In this document: positions 29,175-39,275 of the stretch, piece by piece | How the letters are laid out: the number at the start of each line of letters is the position of its first letter | How positions within the stretch are numbered: the stretch's first letter is position 1 | Origin: Paracoccus albicereus | Lineage (GTDB): Bacteria; Pseudomonadota; Alphaproteobacteria; Rhodobacterales; Rhodobacteraceae | DNA: 64,000 nt | NCBI RefSeq assembly: GCF_024359525.1 | Contig: NZ_JAKZEU010000006.1 | Location: 62,001 to 126,000, forward strand | Reading direction: 5' to 3' | Notes under the pieces: generated by a model | Databases searched by the model: none | Told to the model about the DNA's origin: nothing | The model's input: the letters and a program-made list of their open reading frames with translations, nothing else | Position numbers and translations under genes: made by a program

Positions 29175-29288
29175 CCGCTGCGTTGGGGCACCCTGTCCAT
29201 GCAGGCTGATCGTTCGGTCCGCGTCCCCTTCCCTCGCGGCCTCTCCACCCGTAAAAGGCGCTGACTTCTCGGGCAGGAAAGGCCGGAC

Positions 29289-31472
29289 ATGCAGGAACCG
29301 TCGATCACCCCCGATCTGATCGCCGCGCACGGGCTGAAACCCGACGAATACGACCGCATTCTCGACATCATCGGGCGCGAGCCGAGCTTCACGGAACTCG
29401 GCATTTTCAGCGCGATGTGGAACGAGCATTGTTCCTACAAGTCGTCCAAGAAATGGCTGCGCACGCTGCCCACCACCGGCCCGCAGGTGATCTGCGGCCC
29501 CGGCGAGAATGCGGGCGTCGTCGATATCGGCGACGGTCAGGCGGTGGTCTTCAAGATGGAAAGCCACAACCATCCCAGCTACATCGAGCCGCATCAGGGT
29601 GCCGCGACCGGCGTCGGAGGTATCCTGCGCGACGTCTTCACCATGGGCGCGCGTCCCATCGCCGCGATGGATTCGCTCAGCTTCGGGCGGCCGGACCATC
29701 CCAAGACGCCGCATCTGGTCAAGGGCGTGGTCGAAGGGATCGGCGCCTACGGCAATGCCTTCGGCGTCCCGAACGTTGGCGGAGAGGTGCGGTTCCACCG
29801 CAGCTATGACGGCAACTGCCTTGTCAACGCATTTGCTGCCGGCCTCGCGGATGCCGATGCGATCTTCTACTCCGCCGCGTCGGGCGTTGGCATGCCGGTC
29901 GTCTATCTGGGGGCCAAGACCGGCCGCGACGGCGTCGGCGGCGCGACGATGGCCAGCGCCGAGTTCGACGACACGATCGAGGAAAAGCGACCGACCGTGC
30001 AGGTCGGCGATCCTTTCACCGAAAAATGTCTTCTGGAAGCCTGCCTGGAGCTGATGGCCTCGGGCAGCGTGATCTCGATCCAGGACATGGGTGCCGCCGG
30101 CCTGACCTGTTCCGCCGTCGAGATGGGCGACAAGGGCGGTCTTGGCATCAAGCTGCAGCTCGACGCGGTCCCGCAGCGCGAGGCGGCGATGACCGCCTAC
30201 GAGATGATGCTGTCCGAAAGCCAGGAACGCATGCTCATGGTGCTGAAGCCCGAGAAGGAGGCCGAGGCGCGCGCGATCTTCGAGAAATGGGATCTCGATT
30301 TCGCCATCGTGGGCGAGACCATCGCCGAGGATCGCTTCCTCATCCTGCACGGCGACGACGTGAAGGCCGATCTGCCGCTGTCGAAACTGTCCTCCAGCGC
30401 GCCGGAATACGACCGGCCGTGGATTGCGACGCCCGCAGCCTCGGCGATGTCGCCCCTGCCGCCTATCCGCCCGATCGAGGGATTGCGCGCGCTGATCGGC
30501 AGCCCCTCCTACGCTCACAAGGGCTGGGTCTGGGAACAATACGACACCCAGGTCGGCGCCGACACGATCCGCCGCCCTGGCCTTGGCGCGGGCGTGGTCC
30601 GCGTTCACGGCACCAGCAGCAAGGCGCTCGCCTTCACCAGCGATGTGACGCCGCGCTATGTGCGTGCAAACCCGGTCGAGGGCGGCAAGCAGGCCGTCGC
30701 CGAGGCGTATCGCAACCTCTGCGCCGTGGGTGCGGTCCCGCTGGCCACCACCGACAACCTGAACTTCGGCAATCCTGAAAAGCCCGAGATCATGGGCCAG
30801 TTCGTTGGTGCCGTGCAGGGGATCGGTGAAGCCTGCCGGGCGCTCGACTTCCCGATCGTGTCGGGCAATGTCTCGCTTTACAACGAAACCGACGGCAAGG
30901 GCATCCTGCCCACGCCCACCATCGGTGGCGTTGGCCTGATCGAAGATCTGGACGACCTTATCGCCGGTTTGCCCGAAGACGGCGACATCGCCATCCTGAT
31001 CGGCCGAACCGAGGGTCATCTGGGCCAGTCGGCGCTGGCGGCCGAAGCCTTTGGTATCGAAGAAGGCGACGCTCCGCCCGTCGATTTGGCGACCGAACGC
31101 AAACACGGCGAATTCATCCGCGCGAACCGCGCCCACTTACGTGCCGCGACCGATCTGTCGGATGGCGGCCTGGCGCTGGCTGCATTCGAGATGGCGGAAG
31201 CCGCGGGAATCGGCCTTCGCCTGGACAGCGGCGACATCGGTGAGCTTTTCGGCGAGGATCAGGCCCGTTATCTGGTCGCCTGTTCGGCAGACGGGGCCGA
31301 AGCGCTGCTGCAGGCAGCCCGCGACGCCGACGTACAGGCCGCCCAGGTCGGCCAGTTCGGCGGGCTTGCGGTGCAGATGGGCGATGATGCTGGCGATCTG
31401 GCCGACCTCTCGACGCTCTATCGCGGTGCCTTCGTCGCGGCGATCCAGGGCACGACGCCGGATCACGCATGA
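29289..31472 (+). CDS. purL: Phosphoribosylformylglycinamidine synthase subunit PurL
   Basis: 727-residue small-type PurL, the ATP-dependent subunit that converts FGAR to FGAM in purine synthesis together with PurQ and PurS (not in this window). The family hallmarks [12 protein letters not shown] and [12 protein letters not shown] are near the N-terminus, and the [19 protein letters not shown] region is in the C-terminal half. Length is normal. The stop overlaps ispDF by 4 nt (ATGA). Confidence 0.97.
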   Translation: MQEPSITPDLIAAHGLKPDEYDRILDIIGREPSFTELGIFSAMWNEHCSYKSSKKWLRTLPTTGPQVICGPGENAGVVDIGDGQAVVFKMESHNHPSYIEPHQGAATGVGGILRDVFTMGARPIAAMDSLSFGRPDHPKTPHLVKGVVEGIGAYGNAFGVPNVGGEVRFHRSYDGNCLVNAFAAGLADADAIFYSAASGVGMPVVYLGAKTGRDGVGGATMASAEFDDTIEEKRPTVQVGDPFTEKCLLEACLELMASGSVISIQDMGAAGLTCSAVEMGDKGGLGIKLQLDAVPQREAAMTAYEMMLSESQERMLMVLKPEKEAEARAIFEKWDLDFAIVGETIAEDRFLILHGDDVKADLPLSKLSSSAPEYDRPWIATPAASAMSPLPPIRPIEGLRALIGSPSYAHKGWVWEQYDTQVGADTIRRPGLGAGVVRVHGTSSKALAFTSDVTPRYVRANPVEGGKQAVAEAYRNLCAVGAVPLATTDNLNFGNPEKPEIMGQFVGAVQGIGEACRALDFPIVSGNVSLYNETDGKGILPTPTIGGVGLIEDLDDLIAGLPEDGDIAILIGRTEGHLGQSALAAEAFGIEEGDAPPVDLATERKHGEFIRANRAHLRAATDLSDGGLALAAFEMAEAAGIGLRLDSGDIGELFGEDQARYLVACSADGAEALLQAARDADVQAAQVGQFGGLAVQMGDDAGDLADLSTLYRGAFVAAIQGTTPDHA

Positions 31473-32629
31473 GCGTGATCGCACCCCCGGGTTATGCCGC
31501 AATCGTCACCGCAGCCGGGCGCGGCACCCGCGTGGGTGATGGCGATCCAAAGCAATGGCGCGACCTCGCCGGACGTCCCGTTCTGGAACATGCGCTCGAC
31601 GCCTTCGCGGGCTTCGACCGGGTGATCCTTGTCGTCCATCGCGATGAAATGGACCGCGCCATCGACGCCTTTGCAGGACGTGCCACCATCGTCACCGGCG
31701 GCGAGACCCGCAGCGCCAGCGTCCGCGCCGCACTCGACACGCTTTCGGGCAGCGACGTCACCCATGTCCTGATCCATGACGGCGCCCGCCCCCTGGTCGA
31801 CGACGCCGTTATCAAGGGGGTCATCGACGCGCTTCAATCGGGCGCCCCTGCCGCAGCGCCAGCGCTGCCCGTTACCGACGCCCTGTGGCGCGGTGTCGAT
31901 GGCAGGGTCAGCGACAGCGCCCCGCGCGATGACCTTTTCCGCGCGCAGACACCTCAGGGTTTCGCCCTGGGTGAGATATCCGACGCACACGGGCAGCATC
32001 CGCAGGACGCGGCCGACGATGTGGCGCTGGTGGTGCGCGCAGGTATTCCCGTCACGATCACGCCCGGCAGCGAGGACAACCTCAAGATCACCTTCGCCGA
32101 GGATTTCGCCCGCGCCGAGCGTATCCTTGCATCCCGAAAGGATGGCACGATGGATATCCGGATGGGCAACGGTTTCGACGTCCACGCCCTTGGGCCGGGC
32201 GATCACGTCACGCTTTGCGGCGTGCGGCTTGATCACGATCACGGGCTGGTCGGTCATTCGGACGCCGACGTGGGCATGCACGCCTTGACCGATGCCATCT
32301 ACGGCGCGCTGGCCAAGGGTGACATCGGGCGCCACTTCCCGCCGTCCGAGGCGGATTGGAAGGGCGCAGACAGCGCGATCTTCCTGCGTCACGCCGCGGA
32401 TCTGGCACGCGAACACGGGTTTCGGCTTGGCAACGCAGACGTCACCCTGATCTGCGAGGCACCAAAGATCGGCCCCCATGCCGGCGCTATGCAGACGCGA
32501 TTGGCCGAAATCATGAATGCGGATCCTGGTCGCATCAGCGTCAAGGCCACGACTTCGGAACGGCTGGGCTTCACCGGCCGTGGCGAAGGCATCGCGGCAC
32601 TGGCCACCTGCACGCTTCTGAAAGGCTGA
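31469..32629 (+). CDS. ispDF: Bifunctional IspD/IspF isoprenoid enzyme
   Basis: 386-residue fusion that catalyses two steps of the MEP pathway. The cytidylyltransferase domain IspD covers about residues 1-225 (AAGRGTRVG loop near 15-23). The 2-C-methyl-D-erythritol 2,4-cyclodiphosphate synthase domain IspF starts at M228 ([14 protein letters not shown], metal ligands D237 and H239). The intermediate step (IspE) is elsewhere. Such fusions are usual in Alphaproteobacteria. It overlaps purL by 4 nt. Confidence 0.96.
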   Translation: MSVIAPPGYAAIVTAAGRGTRVGDGDPKQWRDLAGRPVLEHALDAFAGFDRVILVVHRDEMDRAIDAFAGRATIVTGGETRSASVRAALDTLSGSDVTHVLIHDGARPLVDDAVIKGVIDALQSGAPAAAPALPVTDALWRGVDGRVSDSAPRDDLFRAQTPQGFALGEISDAHGQHPQDAADDVALVVRAGIPVTITPGSEDNLKITFAEDFARAERILASRKDGTMDIRMGNGFDVHALGPGDHVTLCGVRLDHDHGLVGHSDADVGMHALTDAIYGALAKGDIGRHFPPSEADWKGADSAIFLRHAADLAREHGFRLGNADVTLICEAPKIGPHAGAMQTRLAEIMNADPGRISVKATTSERLGFTGRGEGIAALATCTLLKG

Positions 32630-32633
32630 AGGC

Positions 32634-33122
32634 ATGATCACCCTCATCGTGACGTTCTTTGGGATCGGCCGCCTGCATCCGGCACCTGGCACCTGGGGCT
32701 CGCTGGCGGCGACGATCCTGGCTGTCCTGCTGTACCGTGCGGGGGGCGCCTATCTGCTGCCCCTGGCCTTTCTGCTAGTGACGATGCTGGGCTTCTGGGC
32801 CGTTCCGCTGGCCCTGGTCGACTCGACCGAACCTGACCCGGGCGAAATCGTGATCGACGAGGTCGCAGGCCAATGGCTCGCGCTTTGCTTCACGATGATC
32901 CCGCTGGCACGCCACGGCGTTCCGATTATGTCTGCCTGGCCTGCTTTCGTGGTGCCGTTCCTGATGTTTCGCCTGTTCGACATCTGGAAGCCCTGGCTCG
33001 TCGGTTCTGCCGACAGGCGGGGCGATCCGGTCGGGCTGATGCTGGACGATCTGTGGGCCGGGCTCTTCGCGGGCCTGACCTCTGTGGTGCTGGCCGGGCT
33101 GTATCACGGGCTGATGCGATGA
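32634..33122 (+). CDS. pgpA: Phosphatidylglycerophosphatase A
   Basis: 162-residue inner-membrane phosphatase that makes phosphatidylglycerol from its phosphate. GIGRLHPAPGTWGSL at the N-terminus, EIVIDEVAGQWLA in the middle and DPVGLMLDDLWAGLFAG near the C-terminus are family signatures. Several hydrophobic helices. It sits 4 nt after ispDF and overlaps cinA by 4 nt. Confidence 0.94.
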   Translation: MITLIVTFFGIGRLHPAPGTWGSLAATILAVLLYRAGGAYLLPLAFLLVTMLGFWAVPLALVDSTEPDPGEIVIDEVAGQWLALCFTMIPLARHGVPIMSAWPAFVVPFLMFRLFDIWKPWLVGSADRRGDPVGLMLDDLWAGLFAGLTSVVLAGLYHGLMR

Positions 33123-33610
33123 GCCTTGCGGCCGAGGTCTTGGACGCCGCACGCCGCGCCGGGGCGATGATCGCCACCGCGGAAAGCTGCACGGGCGGAT
33201 TGATCGTGGCGGCGTTGACCGACATCGCCGGATCGTCGGACGTGGTGGATCGTGGTTTTGTCACATATTCCAACGCCGCCAAGATCCAGATGCTGGGCGT
33301 CAGCCAAGCCACCCTGGACGTCCATGGCGCGGTCAGCGAAGAGATCGCGGCCGAGATGGCGTCGGGCGCGCTGAAACGTTCCACAGCGGATTTCGCCGTC
33401 GCCGTGACGGGCATCGCTGGCCCGGGCGGTTCCGAACACAAGCCCGAAGGACGCGTCTGCTTCGGGCTTGCCGGACCGACTGGAGTAATGGTCGAGACAG
33501 TCGAATTCGGCGCCTTGGGCCGGTCGAACGTCCGGGCAAAGACCGTCGAGCACGCGCTCGACCTTCTATTGAAAGCCCTGTCGAATCAACGCGCTTCGGA
33601 TAAAACCTGA
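33119..33610 (+). CDS. pncC: CinA C-terminal family protein, nicotinamide-nucleotide amidohydrolase (PncC)
   Basis: 163-residue single-domain enzyme that deamidates nicotinamide mononucleotide to nicotinate mononucleotide. The family motif AESCTGGL lies at about residues 20-27 and VTGIAGPGGS at about 96-105. It lacks the N-terminal MoCF domain of full-length CinA. The ATG overlaps the pgpA stop (ATGA). The 3' end overlaps the convergent aroB gene by 25 bp. Confidence 0.92.
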   Translation: MSLAAEVLDAARRAGAMIATAESCTGGLIVAALTDIAGSSDVVDRGFVTYSNAAKIQMLGVSQATLDVHGAVSEEIAAEMASGALKRSTADFAVAVTGIAGPGGSEHKPEGRVCFGLAGPTGVMVETVEFGALGRSNVRAKTVEHALDLLLKALSNQRASDKT

Positions 33611-34692
33611 TCCAGACTATCAAGTGCCACGTCGTCGTTGACGAAGGCCTCGCCGATCCGACGCGCCAACACGAAACGCAGCCGGCCGTCCACGACCTTC
33701 TTGTCCTGCCCCATCAGCGCGATAAGGGCCCGGTTGTCGGGCAGATCACCCGGGATGTCAGCCAAGCGCGCGGGCATCCCCATCGCCGCAAGATGTGCCG
33801 CGACGCGGGTCGGATCCTCCTGCGGGCAAAGCCCCATCCGTGCCGACAGATCGAAGGCCAGCGCGCAACCGATCGCCACGCCTTCACCGTGCAGCAGGCG
33901 ATCGGAATAGCCGGTCGCGGCTTCCAGCGCATGACCGAACGTGTGACCCAGGTTCAGATGCGCGCGCTCCCCTTGCTCGGTCTCGTCGCGCTCGACGATG
34001 CGGGCCTTCATGGCGACAGAATGGGCGACCGCGTGCTGCAACGCCTGCGGATCGTCGCGCAGGCGCGGACCGTTAGCTTCGAGCCAGCCGAAAAACGACG
34101 CGTCGCCCAGTAGCCCGTATTTCATGACTTCCCCGTAACCGGCGCGGAAATCGCGGTCGGGCAAGGTGGACAGAACGTCGATGTCGGCCAGAACCAGTGA
34201 CGGCTGATGGAATGCGCCGATCAGGTTCTTGCCATGCGGGCTGTTGATCCCGGTCTTGCCACCGACGGATGAATCCACCTGCGCCAGCAGCGTTGTCGGG
34301 ATCTGCACGAAGCGCACCCCGCGGCGCAGAATCGCGGCGGCAAAGCCTGCAAGATCACCGATGACGCCGCCACCAAGGGCGACGACGATATCGCTGCGCT
34401 CGATCCGTTGTTCCAGCAGCCATTCGACGGCGCGGGTCAATTGCGGCCAGCCCTTCGTCGCTTCGCCGGCGGGCAATGCAAGCGCCTCTGAAGCGATACC
34501 CTCGGCGGCGAAGGCGTCTTGCAACGGGCGCAGATGATACGACGCGACGGTCTCGTCGGTCAGGATCGCGACGCGCTTTCGGCGCAGCATCGGCGCGATC
34601 TCGGAACCCGCGCGCGCCAGAAGACCGCGACCGATCCGCACATCATAAGCCCGTTCGCCAAGCGCAACGTGAACCGTCGAGGTATCGCTCAT
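33586..34692 (-). CDS. aroB: 3-dehydroquinate synthase
   Basis: 368-residue enzyme of the shikimate pathway that cyclises DAHP to 3-dehydroquinate. NAD-binding GGGVIGDLAGFAA, PTTLLAQVDSSVGGKTGIN and the zinc-ligand segment HLNLGHTFGHALE are present. Its ATG overlaps the aroK stop by 4 nt, the classic aroKB pair. A class II DAHP synthase at 45-47 kb supplies the substrate. Confidence 0.96.
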   Translation of the reverse strand: MSDTSTVHVALGERAYDVRIGRGLLARAGSEIAPMLRRKRVAILTDETVASYHLRPLQDAFAAEGIASEALALPAGEATKGWPQLTRAVEWLLEQRIERSDIVVALGGGVIGDLAGFAAAILRRGVRFVQIPTTLLAQVDSSVGGKTGINSPHGKNLIGAFHQPSLVLADIDVLSTLPDRDFRAGYGEVMKYGLLGDASFFGWLEANGPRLRDDPQALQHAVAHSVAMKARIVERDETEQGERAHLNLGHTFGHALEAATGYSDRLLHGEGVAIGCALAFDLSARMGLCPQEDPTRVAAHLAAMGMPARLADIPGDLPDNRALIALMGQDKKVVDGRLRFVLARRIGEAFVNDDVALDSLDQVLSEAR

Positions 34693-35258
34693 CTTTTCTC
34701 CAGCATCTTGGGCGCGGCTTCCGCAATCTGCGTGGCAAGCCGTGTCGCCGACGCCTCTACCGTGTCGCTGGACCGGCCCTTGAAGGTCAGGTCCGCCAGA
34801 CCATAGATCGGCGCCCGCTGCTCCAGCAGGCGGGCAAGCGTGCCGCGCGGGTCCTCGGTCTGCAGAAGCGGCCGCGTCGGGCGCTGTTTGACCCGGTGCC
34901 ACAGCGTATCAAGATCGCAATCGAGCCAGACCGACATGGCACGGTGCGAGATCAGATCGCGATTTTCTGCACGGATCCACGCCCCGCCGCCGGTCGAGAT
35001 GACGCGCGGGCGCCCCGCCAGCAGACGGGTCAGCACCTGCGTCTCGCGCGCACGGAAGAACGCCTCGCCATCGCGCTCGAATATCTCGCGGATCGACATG
35101 GCTGCCGCGATCTCGATTTCGGCGTCGGAATCGGTGAATGGAACGTGCAGGCGTCGCGCAAGCTCTGCCCCGATCGCGGTCTTGCCCGCGCCCATCATGC
35201 CCACCAGGACGATGTGCCGATCCACCTTGCGACGCTCTCCCTTGCGTGTGGCACCCAT
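34689..35258 (-). CDS. aroK: Shikimate kinase
   Basis: 189-residue kinase that phosphorylates shikimate. The P-loop GMMGAGKT is at residues 20-27, D-S-D-A-E-I-E follows for substrate binding, and STGGGAW is the second substrate motif. Start ATG 35258 is preferred over a TTG two codons upstream. Coupled to aroB. Confidence 0.95.
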   Translation of the reverse strand: MGATRKGERRKVDRHIVLVGMMGAGKTAIGAELARRLHVPFTDSDAEIEIAAAMSIREIFERDGEAFFRARETQVLTRLLAGRPRVISTGGGAWIRAENRDLISHRAMSVWLDCDLDTLWHRVKQRPTRPLLQTEDPRGTLARLLEQRAPIYGLADLTFKGRSSDTVEASATRLATQIAEAAPKMLEKR

Positions 35259-35377
35259 TCGCAAGGGGCGCCCTTATCCCGTTGGCTTGAATGGCGTGAT
35301 CTTTCTGCGATTGCCATATATATTCGACCCCGACCGGCCGAAGACCGGAGAATGATCGAGCAGTTCAAGGACGAATC

Positions 35378-35515
35378 ATGCGGATTCTGAAGCTTCTTCT
35401 GGTGTTGGTGATCCTCACCGCGATCGGCCTTGTGGGCTATGCCTATCTGGGCGACATGGACGCCGACCCGCAGGAGACGCGCAACCCGGTCCAGCTGGAG
35501 GGACTGCGTGATTGA
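35378..35515 (+). CDS. Small membrane protein, 45 residues
   Basis: Short reading frame with one hydrophobic N-terminal segment (MRILKLLLVLVILTAIGLVGYAYLG) and an acidic tail. It overlaps the following secreted-protein gene by 8 nt (stop at 35513-35515, next start at 35508), which argues for real translation. From the arrangement it seems to be part of the operon leading to xerD. Function unknown; it is not the N-terminus of its neighbour, because the frames differ. Confidence 0.7.
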   Translation: MRILKLLLVLVILTAIGLVGYAYLGDMDADPQETRNPVQLEGLRD

Positions 35516-36998
35516 GCGAGCCCGGCGCACGCTGGCACTGCCCTTCCTGATCGGCATAGCCGGCTCGGCACAGGCGCAAGAGCCGCTGTCGGCCAGCGAC
35601 TGGCTGTCGGGGTCTGTCCGAAACCCGCCGCGCGAAAGCTCGGCTTGGCGGCCAGGAACACGACCACCCCCGACGCTGCCCGGACGCACGATCGATCCCG
35701 TTGCCGAAAGCGGCGCCGTGGGTGACGTCGCGGTCAGCCGTCTTGATCGTCCCGATCCCGATACCAGCGGCACGCTTGGCGCGGCCGACGCCGCGCTGCC
35801 CGACGATCTGTGGAATGGCAGTCAGGCCGAAGACGTCGCAAGGCTGATTGCCCAGACTCCGACCCGACTGCCCGCGATGGATGCGCTGATGCAGCGGTTG
35901 CTGCTGGTCCAATCATCGCCGCCTGCTGCGACGGATGCGACACGGGGCGCGTTCTTCCTTGCGCGCGTCGACCGCTTGCTGGCGACAGGGCATCTGTCCT
36001 CGGCCCGGGCACTGCTCCACGCGGCGGGGACAGCGGCGCCCGAGGCGTTCCGGCGGCTGTTCGATATCGCGCTGCTGCAGGGCAACGAATCGCAGGCCTG
36101 CGACCTGATGGACCGCACGCCGGGCATCGCGCCCAGCATCGGGGCACGCATCTTCTGCCTTGCCCATTCCGGCGACTGGTCGGCTGCGGCGCTGACCATG
36201 CACGGGGCCGAGGCACTGAATTTGATCGAGCCAGAGCGGGTGACGCTGCTGCACCATTTCCTTGACGATTCATACGTCGATCGGGGCGAAACGCTGGACC
36301 CGCCCGACCCGGTCACACCACTGGATTTCCGCATGCACGAGGCGATCGGCCAGCCCCTGCCGACCGCATCGCTGCCACTGGCCTTCGCGCATTCCGATCT
36401 GCGCGACAATGGTGGCTGGAAGGCACGGATCGAGGCGGCAGAGCGGTTGGCCCGTCAAGGTGCGATCCCGCCCGACCGGTTGCGACGCATCTATGCCGAA
36501 CAGCAGCCTGCCGCGTCCGGCGGTGTCTGGGATCGCGCGGCGACGCTGCAGGCCTATGAGACGGCGCTCGCAGGTGGCGATCCGCTGTCGGCCCTGCCTG
36601 CGGCTTTCGACGCCTTCGCATCGGCGGGGATGGGGGGTGTTCTGGCGACCCTGATCGGGGCCGAGGTGGAACCGCTGTCCCAGCAAAGCGCGGGGCGCGG
36701 CGCCGAAATCGCTGGCTGGCTGGCCGCCTGGCAGGGTCTGACCAGGCCGGCCGATCTGCCGGGCAAACCCTTGCCGAGCGTCGAAAACGCGCCCCAGATG
36801 CCGAAGAGCCGGTTGGGTGAGGCCCTGCTTTCCGCGATGGCCGATGTCGATGCCGGCCTCGACGGAGACGAGGCGCGCGCTGCGAACGGCATCGCGATGC
36901 TGCGCGCCCTCGGGCTTGGGCGCGACGCAGATTTGGCCGAGACGCAGCTGCGCCTTGCGCCGCAGATGATGTCGGCGATCCAGTCGGCACGGAACTGA
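35508..36998 (+). CDS. Secreted alpha-helical repeat-like protein of unknown function
   Basis: 496-residue protein with a signal peptide (residues 1-23, cleavage after AQA), then a proline-rich linker (about 40-75) and a long alanine- and leucine-rich helical region suggestive of a solenoid. I do not recognise a named family. The start is GTG 35508, overlapping the small membrane gene by 8 nt. Its last base overlaps the xerD start, so it is coupled to xerD. A periplasmic or envelope role is inferred from the signal only. Confidence 0.75.
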   Translation: MIERARRTLALPFLIGIAGSAQAQEPLSASDWLSGSVRNPPRESSAWRPGTRPPPTLPGRTIDPVAESGAVGDVAVSRLDRPDPDTSGTLGAADAALPDDLWNGSQAEDVARLIAQTPTRLPAMDALMQRLLLVQSSPPAATDATRGAFFLARVDRLLATGHLSSARALLHAAGTAAPEAFRRLFDIALLQGNESQACDLMDRTPGIAPSIGARIFCLAHSGDWSAAALTMHGAEALNLIEPERVTLLHHFLDDSYVDRGETLDPPDPVTPLDFRMHEAIGQPLPTASLPLAFAHSDLRDNGGWKARIEAAERLARQGAIPPDRLRRIYAEQQPAASGGVWDRAATLQAYETALAGGDPLSALPAAFDAFASAGMGGVLATLIGAEVEPLSQQSAGRGAEIAGWLAAWQGLTRPADLPGKPLPSVENAPQMPKSRLGEALLSAMADVDAGLDGDEARAANGIAMLRALGLGRDADLAETQLRLAPQMMSAIQSARN

Positions 36999-37945
36999 TG
37001 GGCGACGCGTCGGACATATCCGCCTTTCTCGACGCACAGGCGGCCGAGTCTGGCGCCGCGCGCAACACGTTGCTGGCCTATGGGCGCGACCTGCGCGACT
37101 TCGCCGGTTGGGTCGCGGGACAGGGCGGCTGCCTGCGCGATCTGACGCGCGAACGGATCGAGGATTACCTGACCGCCTGCGACGCAGAGGGTCTGTCCCG
37201 CGCCACTCGCGCGCGGCGCCTGTCCTCGATCCGCCAGTTCAGCCGCTTCGCGCTGGAAGAGGGCTGGCGAGACACCGACCCCGCAATCCGCATCAGCGGT
37301 CCGGGGCGCGCACAGCGATTGCCCAAGACGCTGTCGCGCGACGAGGTGTCGGCGATGCTCGGGGCAGCCCCCTCCGTCGGCCGGACCGCCACCGATCGTG
37401 CCCGGACGACGTGTCTGATCGAGTTGCTTTATGCGACGGGAATGCGGGTGTCCGAACTGGTCTCGCTGGCCGTGGCGACCTGCCGTGGCAATCCGCAGAT
37501 GCTGATGATCCGTGGCAAGGGCGACAAGGACCGGATGGTGCCGCTGACCGAACCCGCCCGCGCTGCACTGCGGGACTGGATCGCCCATCGCGACGGCGCC
37601 GCGGACGACAGCCCGCTGGGGCGCCTGGTCGCGGGCCGCGGCGCGCGCTGGCTGTTTCCTGCCCCCGGTGCGGCGGGCCACCTGCCCCGTCAAAGCTTCG
37701 GCCGCTTGCTGTCCGACATCGCCGCTGCCGCCGGGATCGATCCGGCGCGCGTCAGCCCGCATGTCATCCGTCATGCCTTCGCCACGCATCTGCTGGAAGG
37801 CGGCGCCGATCTTCGCGCGATCCAGACGCTGCTCGGCCATGCCGATCTGGGCACGACCGAGATCTACACTCATGTCCTTGACGAACGGATGCGCGATCTG
37901 GTGCTGAAGCACCATCCGCTGGCTCAAACCCCAACCCGAGATTGA
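36998..37945 (+). CDS. xerD: Tyrosine recombinase XerD
   Basis: 315-residue site-specific recombinase that resolves chromosome dimers at dif with XerC. An N-terminal SAM-like domain (about 5-92) is followed by the catalytic domain with all expected residues: R150, K174, H255, R258, H281 and the nucleophile Y290. Length is typical of XerD rather than of a phage integrase, and no attachment site is nearby. Start ATG 36998 overlaps the preceding stop by one base. Confidence 0.94.
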   Translation: MGDASDISAFLDAQAAESGAARNTLLAYGRDLRDFAGWVAGQGGCLRDLTRERIEDYLTACDAEGLSRATRARRLSSIRQFSRFALEEGWRDTDPAIRISGPGRAQRLPKTLSRDEVSAMLGAAPSVGRTATDRARTTCLIELLYATGMRVSELVSLAVATCRGNPQMLMIRGKGDKDRMVPLTEPARAALRDWIAHRDGAADDSPLGRLVAGRGARWLFPAPGAAGHLPRQSFGRLLSDIAAAAGIDPARVSPHVIRHAFATHLLEGGADLRAIQTLLGHADLGTTEIYTHVLDERMRDLVLKHHPLAQTPTRD

Positions 37946-37955
37946 TGCGAACCCC

Positions 37956-39275
37956 ATGACCGTGACCTACTGGCTGACCTGCGCCGCGATCCTCATCCTG
38001 CTGATGGCCTCTGCGTTCTTTTCCGGGTCAGAGACCGCGTTGACCGGGTCGAGCCGCGCCAAGTTGCGCGCGCGCGCCGACCGAGGCGACGGCGGGGCGG
38101 CGGCGGCCCTTGCGCTGACCGAAGACAGCGAAAGGCTGATCGGGTCGATCCTTCTGGGGAACAACGTCGTCAACATCCTGTCGGCAAGCCTTGCCACCGC
38201 GCTGTTCACCCAGGCCTTCGGCAGCAGCGGCGTTGCCCTGGCCACGCTGGTGATGACCGTGCTGGTGCTGATCTTTTCCGAGGTGATGCCCAAAACCTAC
38301 GCCATTTCGGCGCCCGAAGACGTGGCACGGCTGGTCGCGCGACCGATCCGCATCATCGTCGTCGTGCTGACCCCGATCGTCGCGGTGATCCGGGTGATCG
38401 TGCGCGGTCTGATGGCGGTTCTGGGACACGAAACCGCGCCGGGCGGTCATCTGTTCAGCGTCCACGAAGAAATCGCGGGCGCGCTGTCCATCGGCCACGC
38501 GACGGGCGCTGTTCAGAAAGAGGATCGCGACCGTCTGCTGGGCGCGCTGGATCTGGGTGAACGCACGGTCGAGGAGATCATGCTGCATCGATCGGAAATC
38601 CAGATGATCGACGCCGATCTGGCGCCCGACGCGCTGATCGAGGCGGTGCTGGCCAGCCCGCATACCCGGCTGCCGGTTTTCAAGGGAGAGCGCGAGAACG
38701 TCGTCGGCGTCATCCACGCCAAAGATCTGCTGCGCGCCGTCAACCGCGCCTTCCGTGATGCGGGGGACGAACCGGGTTTGGCGCATTTCGACCTGATGTC
38801 GGTCGCGATGCAGCCTTATTTCGTGCCCGACACCACCGCGCTGGACGAACAGATGCGCGAATTCCTCGACCGCCGCGCGCATTTCGCGCTGGTCGTCGAC
38901 GAATATGGCAGCCTGCGCGGACTGATCACGCTGGAAGACATTCTGGAAGAGATCGTGGGCGAGATCGCCGACGAACACGACACCGAGGCCGACCAGACGC
39001 TGACCCCAAACGCGCAGGGCGATTATACCGTCGACGGCGGCATGACGATCCGCGACCTGAACCGCGCGCTAGACTGGTCGCTGCCGGATGACGAAGCGAA
39101 TACAGTCGCGGGGCTTGTGATCCACATGGCACAGTCGATCCCCGAACAGGGTCAGGTGTTCAGCTTCCATGGGTTCCGGTTCGAGGTTCTGTCGCGGCGG
39201 GACAACCGCATAACCCGGCTTCGCATTCGACCGCTGACGCGACGGGCCGCACAACCGGCGATCGAGGCGGACTGA
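37956..39275 (+). CDS. CNNM/CorC (HlyC) family transporter-like protein
   Basis: 439-residue membrane protein. A DUF21/CNNM transmembrane domain (about 1-160, starting with FFSGSETALTGSSRAKLR) is followed by a CBS pair (about 205-335) and a C-terminal CorC_HlyC domain (about 350-430). Members are linked to magnesium or cobalt export. It sits 10 nt behind xerD and may share its transcript. Confidence 0.9.
   Translation: MTVTYWLTCAAILILLMASAFFSGSETALTGSSRAKLRARADRGDGGAAAALALTEDSERLIGSILLGNNVVNILSASLATALFTQAFGSSGVALATLVMTVLVLIFSEVMPKTYAISAPEDVARLVARPIRIIVVVLTPIVAVIRVIVRGLMAVLGHETAPGGHLFSVHEEIAGALSIGHATGAVQKEDRDRLLGALDLGERTVEEIMLHRSEIQMIDADLAPDALIEAVLASPHTRLPVFKGERENVVGVIHAKDLLRAVNRAFRDAGDEPGLAHFDLMSVAMQPYFVPDTTALDEQMREFLDRRAHFALVVDEYGSLRGLITLEDILEEIVGEIADEHDTEADQTLTPNAQGDYTVDGGMTIRDLNRALDWSLPDDEANTVAGLVIHMAQSIPEQGQVFSFHGFRFEVLSRRDNRITRLRIRPLTRRAAQPAIEAD

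Larger units (their letters stand above)
28927..29288. other. Intergenic region between LysR gene and purL
   Basis: 362 bp with no protein gene I trust. It holds a palindromic operator, a likely promoter, a short transcript with its own terminator (all described separately), and the purL leader with AGGAAAGG before its start. An ATG at 29092 opens a frame that reads through the terminator hairpin; I do not treat it as a gene. Confidence 0.5.

Noticed and set aside
29092-29319. Peptide-coding frame starting at ATG 29092
   Set aside because: The frame runs through the terminator stem and its T-run and has no ribosome site; the sequence is better explained as a short RNA.
29127-31136. 669-codon minus-strand frame opposite purL
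   Set aside because: Shadow of PurL; composition is unlike a protein and it lacks a ribosome site.
36998-37945. XerD as integrase of the GTA or of a prophage
   Set aside because: Length, motifs and operon fit housekeeping XerD; no attachment-site repeats or excision genes are near, and GTAs do not integrate.
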